Notes under the pieces: generated by a model
What the model was told of the DNA's origin: nothing
Database searches by the model: none
The model's input: the letters and a program-made list of their open reading frames with translations, nothing else
NCBI GenBank assembly: GCA_009702045.1
Contig: WLIV01000012.1
Span: 1-64,000, forward strand
Origin: Actinomycetota bacterium
GTDB lineage: Bacteria; Actinomycetota; Acidimicrobiia; Acidimicrobiales; Ilumatobacteraceae
Direction of reading: 5' to 3'
Length of the DNA stretch: 64,000 nucleotides
In this document: positions 54,857 to 63,590 of the stretch, piece after piece
Layout: the number at the start of each line of letters is the position of its first letter
How positions within the stretch are numbered: position 1 is the stretch's first letter
Position numbers and translations under genes: made by a program

Positions 54857-56038
54857 TCAGACGGTGCGCAGGATCAGCGCATCGCCCTGACCGCCGCCGC
54901 CGCACAGGGCGGCCGCACCCATTCCGCCGCCACGGCGACGCAGTTCGTGCAGCAGGGTGAGTGCCACGCGGTTACCGCTCATGCCGATCGGGTGACCGAG
55001 GGCGATCGCGCCACCATTGACGTTGGTGATCTCGTCGGTGATGCCCAGATCCGCCATCGACGCGATGCCGACCGCGGCGAAGGCCTCGTTCAGCTCGAAC
55101 AGCGACAGGTCGCTGACCTTCAGGTTGGCGCGTGAGAGTGCCTTGTTGATCGCATTGCTGGGCTGGTGCAGCAGGTTGGTGCTGTCCGGGCCGGCAACCA
55201 TGCCGTACGACACGAACTGACCGAGCGGAGTGACGCCGCGAGCGTTCACTGCCCGCTCGCTCATGATCACCATCGCCGAGCCGCCGTCGCTGATCTGCGA
55301 GGCGTTGGCGGCGGTGATCGTGCCGTCCTTGGTGAAGGCGGGCTTGAGGCTGCCCAACGACTCCATTGTGGTGTTGGCGCGCACACCCTCGTCGGTGGTG
55401 ACGAGCACCGGGTCGCCCTTGCGCTGCGGGATCGCGACCGGCACGATCTCGTCGGCGAACTTGCCGGCGGCGATGGCGGCAGCGGCGCGCACGTTGCTCT
55501 TCATTGCCGTCTCGTCCTGCTGGTCGCGGGTGATGGCGCCCGCGTTGAAATTCTCAGTGCCCGTGCCCATCAGTACGGATTCGAACGCGCAGAACAGACC
55601 GTCCTTGATGATCGCGTCGGCGAGTTCGGTGTTGCCGTAGCGGAAACCACCGCGGGCACCCGCAGCGATGTACGGCGCGTTGGTCATGCTCTCCATGCCA
55701 CCGGCGATGACGATGTCGGCCTCACCGGCCATGATCATCTGGTTGGCGAGGTAGATCGCGTTGAGGCCACTGAGGCACACCTTGTTGATGTTGATCGCCG
55801 GAACGCTCAGCGGGATACCGGCCTTGACTGCCGCCTGGCGGGCGGGCACCTGTCCCTGGCCGGCCATCAGCACCTGCCCCATGATCACGTGCTCCACCTC
55901 TTCGGGCGCCACACCGGCGCGCTCGAGAGCGGCCTTGATCGCGAAGCCACCGAGGTCGGCTGCGCTGAACGAGGCGAGGGCGCCGCTCATCTTGCCGATC
56001 GGGGTGCGGGCTCCGGAGACGATGTACGAACCAGACAT
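54857..56038 (-). CDS. acetyl-CoA acetyltransferase (thiolase)
   Basis: A 393-residue thiolase, standard length. Nucleophile Cys in I-N-K-V-C-L-S-G-L-N, catalytic His in G-G-A-I-A-L-G-H-P-I-G and final Cys in AALCGGGGQGDALI are present. It condenses two acetyl-CoA (or cleaves acetoacetyl-CoA). AAAGAGG precedes the ATG at 56038; the longer open frame upstream overlaps the GH18 gene and is rejected. It fits with ccr as entry to the ethylmalonyl-CoA route. Confidence 0.94.
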   Translation of the reverse strand: MSGSYIVSGARTPIGKMSGALASFSAADLGGFAIKAALERAGVAPEEVEHVIMGQVLMAGQGQVPARQAAVKAGIPLSVPAININKVCLSGLNAIYLANQMIMAGEADIVIAGGMESMTNAPYIAAGARGGFRYGNTELADAIIKDGLFCAFESVLMGTGTENFNAGAITRDQQDETAMKSNVRAAAAIAAGKFADEIVPVAIPQRKGDPVLVTTDEGVRANTTMESLGSLKPAFTKDGTITAANASQISDGGSAMVIMSERAVNARGVTPLGQFVSYGMVAGPDSTNLLHQPSNAINKALSRANLKVSDLSLFELNEAFAAVGIASMADLGITDEITNVNGGAIALGHPIGMSGNRVALTLLHELRRRGGGMGAAALCGGGGQGDALILRTV

Positions 56039-56118
56039 GGGGGACCTCTTTACGTGTTCGGGCCAATGTGCGCCGCCAGCGTATTCGGCGAGGACCGTTC
56101 CCGTGGAACGGAGCAGCG

Positions 56119-57699
56119 TCAGCCGGCGATGACGGTGAACGTCTGGCTGCAGTCGCTCTGCAACGTGGTGCCGCCCCAGCCGAGTTGCGTCACGCACAAT
56201 GTGTAGGTGTCCGGCGCCAGGAACCACGACTGGCTGAAGCCGTGGAACGGACCGACACCGGCGGGCAGGCCGCTGCGGCTCTCGCGGGCGAGCTTGGTGA
56301 CCGTAGCCGTGTCGCCGTTGAACTGCCGCGTGACGGTGATGCGCACGGGTACCGACAGGTCGAACTCGCCGTGGTAGGCGATGCCGCTGATGGTGGTGGT
56401 CGAGCCAGTGGGCGTCGGCGAGGTGAACGTGATCGGAGTGTCGATGGTGATCGGCGGTGTGGTGTTCGGCCGCTGTGCGGAAACCGTCGCGAGCGCGCTG
56501 TACACCTCGGAGGTCTCGTAACCGAGGGCCCAGATCGCAATGCCGCTCCAGTGCGCGGCCAGCGCGGCATCGGCGCGCTGGCGGATGCTGGTGGCATCGG
56601 GGACGTGCACGGTGTGCTGCACCGTGCAGTTCGCCGGAATATTCGGATTCACCCGCTGTGCGCGACCCAGCACTTCGCCGGTCGGGGAGTTGACGTTCGC
56701 AGCGATACTGCCCGATGTTGCGTAACCAGGCGGGGTGCTCGTGACCACCTGTTCCCCGGCCGAACTCTCGACCCACGAGAAGGTGAGTTCACCGTATGAA
56801 TCACGTACGGGTGTGACGCCATGTGAAGCAGCAAGGGGACCCACCTCGGGCAATGTGATCGCGTCGTTGAAGACCATCGCAGTCGAACACACGTCGGCGG
56901 CGTTCTTCTTCACTGCCCAGTGGCGCCCGTACGCGGGCACGCCGAGCTGCAACTTGGAGACGGGCACCACCGAACTGCTGTAGGCAATCACCGAGTTCAC
57001 CCACGACATCGGCGCAATCGGACCTGGGGTGCTGACGCTCCAGTCGTAGACCATCAGTCGGAGGCGGTCGACCCACGGGGCGATCTCTGCCTGCGCGTAC
57101 ACCGTGTAGCCCGACGCTCCGGAGTTCCACACCGGCGGCACGGTGACGCTAAGCACCTTGCCCCGCACGTGCAGTTCAGCCGCCAACTGGCTGACGAAGG
57201 CGATCCAGTTCGGCTTGATGGTGCTCCAGATCGCGATCTGGCTCTTGTTGTAGGCAAACACCTCGTAGTCAAGGTCGACCCCGTCGTAGCCCTTGGTCGT
57301 GACGAGGGCGACGAGTTGGCTGATGTGGTTTGCCCGCTGGACGCTGTTGGCGAGGATGCCGCTCATCGTGCCGGGGGCAGTGCCGTCGACGACCGTCGGG
57401 ATGACGGGCAGACCCTGCGCCCGCAGCGCGTTGACGGTGGTGGTGAGGTTGCCCTGGGTGCCGTTGAGCGTGACCGTGCCGTCGCCGCGGGCGCCGTACC
57501 AGAACAGCGACGCCTCGCTGAACAGGGTGGTCGTGCTGGCGTCGGTGATCGCCGCCCGGCTTTTGGTGCCGCCCCAGTACGGGATCCAGCCGCTGATGAA
57601 ACGGTTGGGCTGGCAACTCGACATGGCCAGCATCGCCACGACGCCGAGCGCGATGGTGCGGACGCGGTGCGTCCGGTGAGGTGCCGCGATCGTGCTCAT
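56119..57699 (-). CDS. glycoside hydrolase family 18 lipoprotein
   Basis: A 526-residue lipoprotein (lipobox MSSC). The GH18 active-site motif D-G-V-D-L-D-Y-E has the catalytic Glu. Supporting strands are F-I-S-G-W-I-P-Y-W, L-R-L-M-V-Y-D-W and I-A-I-W-A-L-G-Y-E. A C-terminal ~110-residue beta domain follows. Substrate could be chitin-like or peptidoglycan-derived glycans. TACGCT is six bases before the ATG. Confidence 0.9.
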   Translation of the reverse strand: MSTIAAPHRTHRVRTIALGVVAMLAMSSCQPNRFISGWIPYWGGTKSRAAITDASTTTLFSEASLFWYGARGDGTVTLNGTQGNLTTTVNALRAQGLPVIPTVVDGTAPGTMSGILANSVQRANHISQLVALVTTKGYDGVDLDYEVFAYNKSQIAIWSTIKPNWIAFVSQLAAELHVRGKVLSVTVPPVWNSGASGYTVYAQAEIAPWVDRLRLMVYDWSVSTPGPIAPMSWVNSVIAYSSSVVPVSKLQLGVPAYGRHWAVKKNAADVCSTAMVFNDAITLPEVGPLAASHGVTPVRDSYGELTFSWVESSAGEQVVTSTPPGYATSGSIAANVNSPTGEVLGRAQRVNPNIPANCTVQHTVHVPDATSIRQRADAALAAHWSGIAIWALGYETSEVYSALATVSAQRPNTTPPITIDTPITFTSPTPTGSTTTISGIAYHGEFDLSVPVRITVTRQFNGDTATVTKLARESRSGLPAGVGPFHGFSQSWFLAPDTYTLCVTQLGWGGTTLQSDCSQTFTVIAG

Positions 57700-57705
57700 A
57701 CGAAA

Positions 57706-57711
57706 AGCGTA
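57706..57711 (-). promoter_or_regulatory. -10 box of the GH18 gene
   Basis: TACGCT on the minus strand, six bases before the ATG at 57699. Confidence 0.55.
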
Positions 57712-57760
57712 GTGGCCGATATTCGGCGGGGGTCGCGCCTAGTTGCGGCTCGGCGATCGA

Positions 57761-58426
57761 CTACTGCTCGTCGATGGTGATCGAGATGATGTCGATCGGC
57801 TGCAGCGGCGGGCCATCCACCGGGTTGGCCAGGGAGTCCAGCAGTGCCACGTTGCCGAGATCGTTGTCCTCGACTTCGCCGAACAGCGTGTACTTGGGCG
57901 GCAGCGCCGCTCCGTCATCGCCACTGATGATGAAGAACTGGCTGCCGTTCGTGTCCGGCCCGCTGTTCGCCATCGCCAGTGAACCGATTCGGTACGGCTC
58001 GATCTTGCTGACTTCGTCGGCGAACGTGTAACCGGGACCGCCGTGGCCGGTGGCCGTCGGGTCGCCGCACTGGACCACGAAGTTCTGGACCGCGCGGTGG
58101 CAGGTGGTGTCGTCGAAATAGTGGGAGCGGGCGAGGTTGACGAAGCTGTTCACCGTCAGTGGTGCGATGTCTGGCCGCAGGTTCACGCGCAACGTCGCCC
58201 GATTGGTCTGGATGACGGCCACATAGGCCGTGCCCTGCACCAGGCACATCGGCGGTGCGGTGGTGAAGGCGGTGACCTTCGTGCCGCTGCCGTCGGCCGG
58301 GGCACAGCCGTTGGGCAACGAGCCGCCGGCGGGTGCTGCGGTGGAGCCCTTGTTGTCGTCACCGCACGAGGCGAGCAAGAGGGCCGCGCCAGCAAGAGCA
58401 AGTGCGAGGGAGCGTGTGCGAATCAT
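57761..58426 (-). CDS. cyclophilin-type peptidyl-prolyl isomerase lipoprotein
   Basis: A 221-residue protein with lipobox LASC, a Gly/Ala linker and a cyclophilin domain: R-A-V-Q-N-F-V-V-Q-C-G-D-P-T-A-T-G, G-G-P-G-Y-T-F-A-D-E, and S-L-A-M-A-N-S-G-P-D-T-N-G-S-Q-F-F-I. It isomerises prolyl bonds in exported proteins. It precedes the GH18 gene on the same strand by 61 bases. Confidence 0.92.
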   Translation of the reverse strand: MIRTRSLALALAGAALLLASCGDDNKGSTAAPAGGSLPNGCAPADGSGTKVTAFTTAPPMCLVQGTAYVAVIQTNRATLRVNLRPDIAPLTVNSFVNLARSHYFDDTTCHRAVQNFVVQCGDPTATGHGGPGYTFADEVSKIEPYRIGSLAMANSGPDTNGSQFFIISGDDGAALPPKYTLFGEVEDNDLGNVALLDSLANPVDGPPLQPIDIISITIDEQ

Positions 58427-58496
58427 GACGCCCGACTCTGCCACGCTCAGCGTGAACTTCCTGTTCACCGGCTCGCCTGGTGAGACTACCCGTCAG

Positions 58497-58502
58497 TAAC
58501 AT
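58497..58502 (+). promoter_or_regulatory. -10 box of ccr
   Basis: TAACAT six bases before the ATG at 58509. Confidence 0.6.
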
Positions 58503-58508
58503 TTCCGC

Positions 58509-59837
58509 ATGCAGCACGTCCTTGACGCCATCCAATCCGGCGCCCACGCCGACGAGATCGCCCACCTCCACATCCCCGAGAGCTATCGCGCGGTGCATGT
58601 GCTGAAGTCCGAACAGGACATGTGGAAGGGTGTGCCGTCCAAGGAGAAAGACCCGCGCCAGAGCCTGCATCTGGACGAAGTGCCGACACCAGAGCTGGCC
58701 CCGGATGAGGTCTACCTGGCCGTGATGGCCAGCAGTATCAACTTCAACACAGTGTGGTCCAGCATCTTCGAGCCGATCAGCACGTTCGGTTCGCTGGCCC
58801 GCCTGGCCCGCGAGAGCGAGTCGGCCGTGCGCCACGACCGGCCGTACCAAGTGGTCGGCAGCGACGCCTCGGGTGTGGTGCTGCGCGTGGGCGCCGGGGT
58901 GCGCAACTGGAAGCCGGGCGACCGGGTGACGGTGCACTGCAACCATGTTGACGATCAGGATCAGAGCGCACACAACGACTCGATGATGGCCGCCAATCAG
59001 CGCATCTGGGGCTACGAGACAAACTTCGGTGGCCTCGCCGACCTCGCCGTGGTGAAGGCCAACCAGCTGATGCCCAAGCCCGCCCACCTCACGTGGGAAG
59101 AGGCCGCGGTCAACGCGCTGTGTAATTCGACGAGCTATCGCATGCTGGTCGGCCGCAACGGCGCGCAGATGAAGCAGGGCGATGTCGTGCTGATCTGGGG
59201 TGCCACCGGTGGCATCGGCGCCTTCGCCACGCAGTACGTGTTGAACGGCGGCGGCATCCCGGTGTGCGTGGTCAGCTCACCCGACAAGGCCGACATCCTG
59301 CGCAAGATGGGCGTCGAGCACATCATCGACCGTGCGTCCGCGAACTACCAGTTCTGGAAGGACGAACACACACAGGACGAATCCGAGTGGCGTCGGCTGG
59401 GCAAGGACATCCGCGACCTGTGCGGCGAAGACCCCGACATCGTGTTCGAGCACCCCGGACGCTCCACGTTCGGCGCCTCGATGTACGTCGCCAAGCGCGG
59501 TGGCACCGTCGTCACGTGCGCAGCCACCAGCGGCTTCCAGTTGGAGTTCGACAACCGCCACTTCTGGATGCGCCTGAAGAAGCTCGTCGGCTCACACTTC
59601 GCCAACTACAAGGAGGCGTGGGAGGCCAACCGGCTGATCAGCAAGGGCATGGTGCACCCGGTGCTGAGCCAGGTGTTCACGCTCGAGCAGACCGGTGAGG
59701 CCGCCTACCAAGTGCATCACAACATGCACGAGGGCAAGATCGCCGTGCTTGCCCTGGCCCCTTCGGAGGGTCTGGGCGTCACCGATGAGCTGTTGCGCGC
59801 CAAAGTCGCCGACCAGCTCACCTGGTTCCGCCGCTAG
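58509..59837 (+). CDS. ccr: crotonyl-CoA carboxylase/reductase
   Basis: A 442-residue enzyme of the medium-chain reductase superfamily. I-W-G-Y-E-T-N-F-G-G-L-A, N-A-L-C-N-S-T-S-Y-R-M-L, R-N-G-A-Q-M-K-Q-G-D and IWGATGGIGAFATQY match Ccr, which reduces and carboxylates crotonyl-CoA to ethylmalonyl-CoA. TAACAT is exactly six bases before the ATG. Together with thiolase, accD and mce it suggests ethylmalonyl-CoA chemistry in this strain. Confidence 0.9.
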   Translation: MQHVLDAIQSGAHADEIAHLHIPESYRAVHVLKSEQDMWKGVPSKEKDPRQSLHLDEVPTPELAPDEVYLAVMASSINFNTVWSSIFEPISTFGSLARLARESESAVRHDRPYQVVGSDASGVVLRVGAGVRNWKPGDRVTVHCNHVDDQDQSAHNDSMMAANQRIWGYETNFGGLADLAVVKANQLMPKPAHLTWEEAAVNALCNSTSYRMLVGRNGAQMKQGDVVLIWGATGGIGAFATQYVLNGGGIPVCVVSSPDKADILRKMGVEHIIDRASANYQFWKDEHTQDESEWRRLGKDIRDLCGEDPDIVFEHPGRSTFGASMYVAKRGGTVVTCAATSGFQLEFDNRHFWMRLKKLVGSHFANYKEAWEANRLISKGMVHPVLSQVFTLEQTGEAAYQVHHNMHEGKIAVLALAPSEGLGVTDELLRAKVADQLTWFRR

Positions 59838-59851
59838 GTCCATCCGGCGTT

Positions 59852-59926
59852 CGCAGTTCGGTTTCTGGGAAGGAATCGTCCCAACCCGGCTTCTGGGAAG
59901 CCGCAGTCCCGGAAACCGGAACTGCG
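59852..59926. terminator. nested convergent hairpin after ccr
   Basis: Outer arms 59852-59870 and 59907-59926 pair over ~19 bp with one bulge and one mismatch. Inside lies GGCTTC-TGG-GAAGCC (59888-59902). It sits between the ends of ccr and the thioredoxin-like gene. Confidence 0.7.
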
Positions 59927-59943
59927 CCTTCCCGGAGCGCGGA

Positions 59944-61299
59944 TCACTCGCCGGTGTGGGCGAGGGCGACCACGTCGTCGATGGGCATCTCACCCGAGGC
60001 ACGGGCGGTCACCAGGCCGTCGGAGCCCACCATCACGACGTACGGGAAGCCGGGCGTACCGAAGTAGCCAGCCATCATCCCGGGTGCACCGTCGCTCGAC
60101 GTGGTGTCGTTCACCGTCTCGCCGGTCCAGCCGAGGCTCGCCAGCCACGAGGCGGGCGGGTAGTTGGCACCGGAGGTACTGGCGGCGGTGGACACCATCA
60201 CCACGCGCACACCGGCGAGCGTGCCGTCGTCGATCGCCTGCTGCAGGAGCGGGATCTCCTTGGCGCAGTGCGGGCACCAATGGGCGACGAACACGAACAA
60301 CGTCGGGCTGTCGACGGTGAGTTCGCCGGTGGTGAGCTGGATCGGCGGCACCTTCTGACCGACGGCCGGATCGGGCGTGCTGCCGTCGAAGGGGGCGAGT
60401 GCGTACGACGACGTGGCCGTCCCCATCGAGACCTCGACGGGCGCTGGCACGACGGCGAGAATCAGACCTTCGACTCGGTCGGCCATGTCGGCGTGAATGG
60501 TGAGCGACACCCACTGGCCGCCGACCGGATCACGCCAGAAGACGACGGTGACTCTGTTGGGTGTGAGGAGCCGCCAGCCCGGCTGGCCAGCGATGGCGAC
60601 CTTGGTGATGGTGTCAGCCGAGGCCAACTCGGCGAGAAGGGTGATGTTCATCGGGCCGCTCGCAATCGTCGCGGCGTCACCGAATGATTGCCACTGCGTC
60701 GGACCGTCGGCCGGCGTTGCCATCGCCACCATCGTCCAGCCGTCCACCGGCAGGATCCACGGCAGGCCCGACCCAGGGATCACCTGAGCGACGAGCGCCT
60801 CGCGTTCGGATGCGCTGAGACCATGCGAGTTGAACCGCAACGTCGTGCCGTCGATTACCCGCTCGGCGGAGGCGGCTGCCGTGGCAACGGTGGCACCCGA
60901 GTCGACAGCTTGCACCACCAATAATCCGTCAGCCATATCGCCATTGCGGGCCCAGGCGATCACGACGGGACCACCGCCGGTGCTGGGCGTGCTCGTCACT
61001 TCGCCCGGCGCGAGGTCGGCGGCGGCGAGGAAGTAGGGCATCGTGAGATCGCCGATGGCAGGCACGGTCGACGTTGTGGTCGTCGGATCGGTGGCGACCT
61101 TGGTGGAGTCGCCGCGGTACATGGCGATGCCGACGATCGCACCGGCGACGATCACCAGCGAGGCGGCGATGGCCACCCAGCGGCGGGCATCAAGCGGGCG
61201 GCGGGCCGGCGCTGTGTGCATGGCACGCACTGCGGGCTTGGCGGCAACCTCGTCCAGCGCGTTGCGCAGGTGGGCGACGATCTTCGGGTCGTGCGTCAT
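59944..61299 (-). CDS. putative anti-sigma membrane protein with C-terminal TlpA-like thioredoxin domain
   Basis: A 451-residue protein. A ~40-residue cytoplasmic N-terminus is followed by one membrane helix (41-61), a ~270-residue extracytoplasmic region, and a thioredoxin fold with W-C-P-H-C (Cys342/Cys345) and a TPGFPYVVMVG cis-Pro strand. The ATG overlaps the ECF sigma-factor stop (ATGA), the usual place of an anti-sigma factor. No zinc anti-sigma motif (HxxxCxxC) is seen. Sensing of redox state by an anti-sigma factor is inferred. Confidence 0.75.
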   Translation of the reverse strand: MTHDPKIVAHLRNALDEVAAKPAVRAMHTAPARRPLDARRWVAIAASLVIVAGAIVGIAMYRGDSTKVATDPTTTTSTVPAIGDLTMPYFLAAADLAPGEVTSTPSTGGGPVVIAWARNGDMADGLLVVQAVDSGATVATAAASAERVIDGTTLRFNSHGLSASEREALVAQVIPGSGLPWILPVDGWTMVAMATPADGPTQWQSFGDAATIASGPMNITLLAELASADTITKVAIAGQPGWRLLTPNRVTVVFWRDPVGGQWVSLTIHADMADRVEGLILAVVPAPVEVSMGTATSSYALAPFDGSTPDPAVGQKVPPIQLTTGELTVDSPTLFVFVAHWCPHCAKEIPLLQQAIDDGTLAGVRVVMVSTAASTSGANYPPASWLASLGWTGETVNDTTSSDGAPGMMAGYFGTPGFPYVVMVGSDGLVTARASGEMPIDDVVALAHTGE

Positions 61300-61754
61300 T
61301 CCTCGATCTCCTTCTTCAGCGCACCGATTCCTCGGTGCAGCAGGACACGGACGGTCGCTGGCGCGCAGTTGAGCGCCTCGGCGATCTGCTCGTCGGTCCA
61401 GTCGGCCCAGTAGCGCAACGTCACCGCGGCGCGCTGCTTGTAGGGCAGCGCACCCAGTGCGTCGAGCATCTCGTTCGTCGGTTGCGAGTACGACCTCGGC
61501 TGCCCGGCGGTCGCACGTGTGATCCGCCGTCGTTCGCGTGTGTGCCATCGGTGCCACGACGCGCAGCGGTTCACCACCGTGCGGCGCAGATAGCCCGCCG
61601 GGTTGTCGAGTCCACCCAGCCGGGGCCGCAGCGCCTCCAACGAGTCCTGCGCCAACTCCTCGGCGACCTCGCGCGAACCCACCAGTGCGATCGCCCAGCG
61701 CACCGCATCACGGTGGTGCGCTCGGTAGAACTCGTCGAACCCGCTCGTGCTCAT
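61296..61754 (-). CDS. ECF RNA polymerase sigma factor
   Basis: A 152-residue sigma factor. Region 2 runs from F-D-E-F-Y-R-A-H-H-R-D-A-V-R-W, and region 4 is L-G-A-L-P-Y-K-Q-R-A-A-V-T-L-R-Y, then T-D-E-Q-I-A-E-A-L-N-C-A-P-A-T-V-R-V-L-L-H-R-G. The ATG at 61754 fits region 2; longer starts at 61763 and 61796 are open. The downstream membrane thioredoxin-like protein is probably its regulator. Confidence 0.87.
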   Translation of the reverse strand: MSTSGFDEFYRAHHRDAVRWAIALVGSREVAEELAQDSLEALRPRLGGLDNPAGYLRRTVVNRCASWHRWHTRERRRITRATAGQPRSYSQPTNEMLDALGALPYKQRAAVTLRYWADWTDEQIAEALNCAPATVRVLLHRGIGALKKEIEE

Positions 61755-61834
61755 CGATGTCACCTGCAGCCCCAGTGTGCTCGCTTGCATACCCACCTTG
61801 ACGCCACCGGGCCGAAATCTGTTTCACTGTTCGA

Positions 61835-62254
61835 ATGCTGCTGACAGAGATCGACCACATTGCCATCGCCGTGAAGGACCTCGAGGCCGCCGTCGCCTAC
61901 TACCAGGAGGCCTTCGGCGCTGAGGTGCACCACCGCGAGATCGTGGAGAAGGACGGTGTGGAGGAGGCACTGCTGAAGGTGGCCGACAGCTACATCCAGC
62001 TCACACGCGCCACCCGCCCCGACAGTGCGATCGCCAAGAGCATCGAGAAGCGCGGCGAGGGGTTGCATCACGTCGGCTACCGCGTGGCCAACTGCCAGGA
62101 GGCTTATGACGCAATGGTCGCGGCTGGCGCCGTCCCCATCGACCCGGCCCCGCGCCCGGGCAGCCGTGGCACCACCGTCGCCTTCTTCCACCCGAAGTCC
62201 AGCTTCGGCACGCTCATCGAGCTCGTGCAGGAGAACCCCGGCTCCGGCCACTGA
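61835..62254 (+). CDS. mce: methylmalonyl-CoA epimerase
   Basis: A 139-residue glyoxalase-fold protein. I-D-H-I-A-I-A-V, G-L-H-H-V-G-Y-R-V and T-L-I-E-L-V-Q carry the metal ligands (His, His, Glu) of the epimerase family. It interconverts (R)- and (S)-methylmalonyl-CoA, linking propionyl-CoA carboxylase with methylmalonyl-CoA mutase. It is divergent from the sigma factor. Confidence 0.9.
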   Translation: MLLTEIDHIAIAVKDLEAAVAYYQEAFGAEVHHREIVEKDGVEEALLKVADSYIQLTRATRPDSAIAKSIEKRGEGLHHVGYRVANCQEAYDAMVAAGAVPIDPAPRPGSRGTTVAFFHPKSSFGTLIELVQENPGSGH

Positions 62255-62269
62255 TCCGCTTCCGCCCGT

Positions 62270-62385
62270 CCCTTTCGAGTGGCACGTCGCGCCTTGGGTG
62301 TCACCAGCCACTCGGGTGCACACGTGGCACTCGGGCCGGCGGGGTGGCACTCGCACTGGGGGGCTGGCACTCGCACCTAGGGGGC
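62270..62385. repeat. convergent-end repeat element, copy C
   Basis: GGGTGTCACCAGCCACTC (62296-62313) is the reverse complement of the copy A/B core with one change. GGCACTCG modules follow to 62376. The right end, CTAGGTGCGAGTGCC on the minus strand, supplies the TAG stop of the RlmI-like gene, exactly as copy A does for the amidase. Confidence 0.8.
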
Positions 62386-63582
62386 TTGGAGGATGAGGCC
62401 TTTGAGGTACTCGGCTTCGGGGAACGACAGCGGCACCGGGTGGTCGCTCGGCTGGTGCAGGCGGCCGATGATGCGCAGCTCGCGGCCAGCACCGTTGCGT
62501 CCTGCGTCGAGCGCAGCACCAGCGACCACCTTCTGGAACAGGTCCATGCTCATCGCCCCGCTGCAACTCCAGGTCATCAGCACGCCACCTGGGGCGAGGA
62601 GTTTGGCGGCCAGCAGGTTGAGGTCTTTGTAGGCGCGAGACGCCTTGTCGAGTTGCTGCTCGGTGTTCGCCAACTTCGGCGGGTCGAGCAGGATCAGGTC
62701 GTACTGCTTGGCTCGGTCGCGCAACCCGCGCAGGGTGGTGAAGGCGTCGCCTTCGATCAGTTCGCCGACGTCGACACCGTTGAGCTCGCCGTTGCGGACA
62801 GCCACCGCCAATGCCGGCCCGGAGGAGTCGATCGAGGTGACAGCGGAGGCACCCGAGCGAGCGGCGATGACGCTGAACGCCCCCGTGTACGAGAACACGT
62901 TCAGCACCGAGCGACCCGGCGCCCACTGTGCCATGGCGGCGCGGGCATCGCGCTGGTCAAGGTAGAAGCCGGTCTTGTGCCCACCCTCGACCTCGACGGC
63001 GAAGCGGAACCCGCCCTCGTTGGCCACCAAATCGGGTGATGGCGCGCGACCGCGCATCAGCCCGACTCGGGCCTGCAGACCCTCGCGCTCGCGCACATCG
63101 GCGTCGCTGCGCTCGTAGACACACTCCACACCCGGCAGCGCGAACAGCGCATCGGCCAGCACCTCGCGCCAGGCATCGGCACCCACCGTGGTGAGTTGGC
63201 ACACGATCGTGTCGCCATAGCGGTCGGCGATGAGGCCGGGCACACCATCGGCCTCGCTGAACACCAGCCGCGCAGAGTCGGTGTGGCCAGATGACAACAG
63301 CGCCGAGCGCCGCTCGGCGGCCGCGGTCACCCGGGTGGCGACGAACCCGGCGGTCACCTGTTCTGTGGGGTCGAAGGTCCACATGCGAGCGCGGATCCGC
63401 GAGGCCGGGCTGTAGGCAGCCAACCCCAGTCCGTTGCCGTCGGCACCCTTCACCAGCACGGTGTCGCCTGGCTGCGGGTCGCCCTCCACACGCGTCACCG
63501 CGCCGCTGAACACCCACGGGTGCCGCCGGGCCAGCGAACGTTCGGCCGCAGCCTTCAACCACACGGACTTCGTAGTGGACAT
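62377..63582 (-). CDS. RlmI-like class I rRNA methyltransferase
   Basis: A 401-residue SAM-dependent methyltransferase of the RlmI/YccW family: N-terminal PUA-like domain (S-L-A-R-R-H-P-W-V-F-S-G-A-V), E-A-D-G-V-P-G-L-I-A-D-R-Y, G-F-Y-L-D-Q-R-D, VLNVFSYTGAFSV and LILLDPPKLA, with catalytic region TWSCSGAMS. Its likely target is a cytosine of 23S rRNA. The ATG at 63582 is preferred over an upstream open frame. Confidence 0.9.
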   Translation of the reverse strand: MSTTKSVWLKAAAERSLARRHPWVFSGAVTRVEGDPQPGDTVLVKGADGNGLGLAAYSPASRIRARMWTFDPTEQVTAGFVATRVTAAAERRSALLSSGHTDSARLVFSEADGVPGLIADRYGDTIVCQLTTVGADAWREVLADALFALPGVECVYERSDADVREREGLQARVGLMRGRAPSPDLVANEGGFRFAVEVEGGHKTGFYLDQRDARAAMAQWAPGRSVLNVFSYTGAFSVIAARSGASAVTSIDSSGPALAVAVRNGELNGVDVGELIEGDAFTTLRGLRDRAKQYDLILLDPPKLANTEQQLDKASRAYKDLNLLAAKLLAPGGVLMTWSCSGAMSMDLFQKVVAGAALDAGRNGAGRELRIIGRLHQPSDHPVPLSFPEAEYLKGLILQAP

Positions 63583-63590
63583 GGGCGCGG

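Noticed and set aside
54857-56776. 639-codon version of the thiolase
   Set aside because: The extra N-terminal ~246 codons are the GH18 gene in another frame; the standard 393-residue thiolase starts at 56038 with its own ribosome-binding site.
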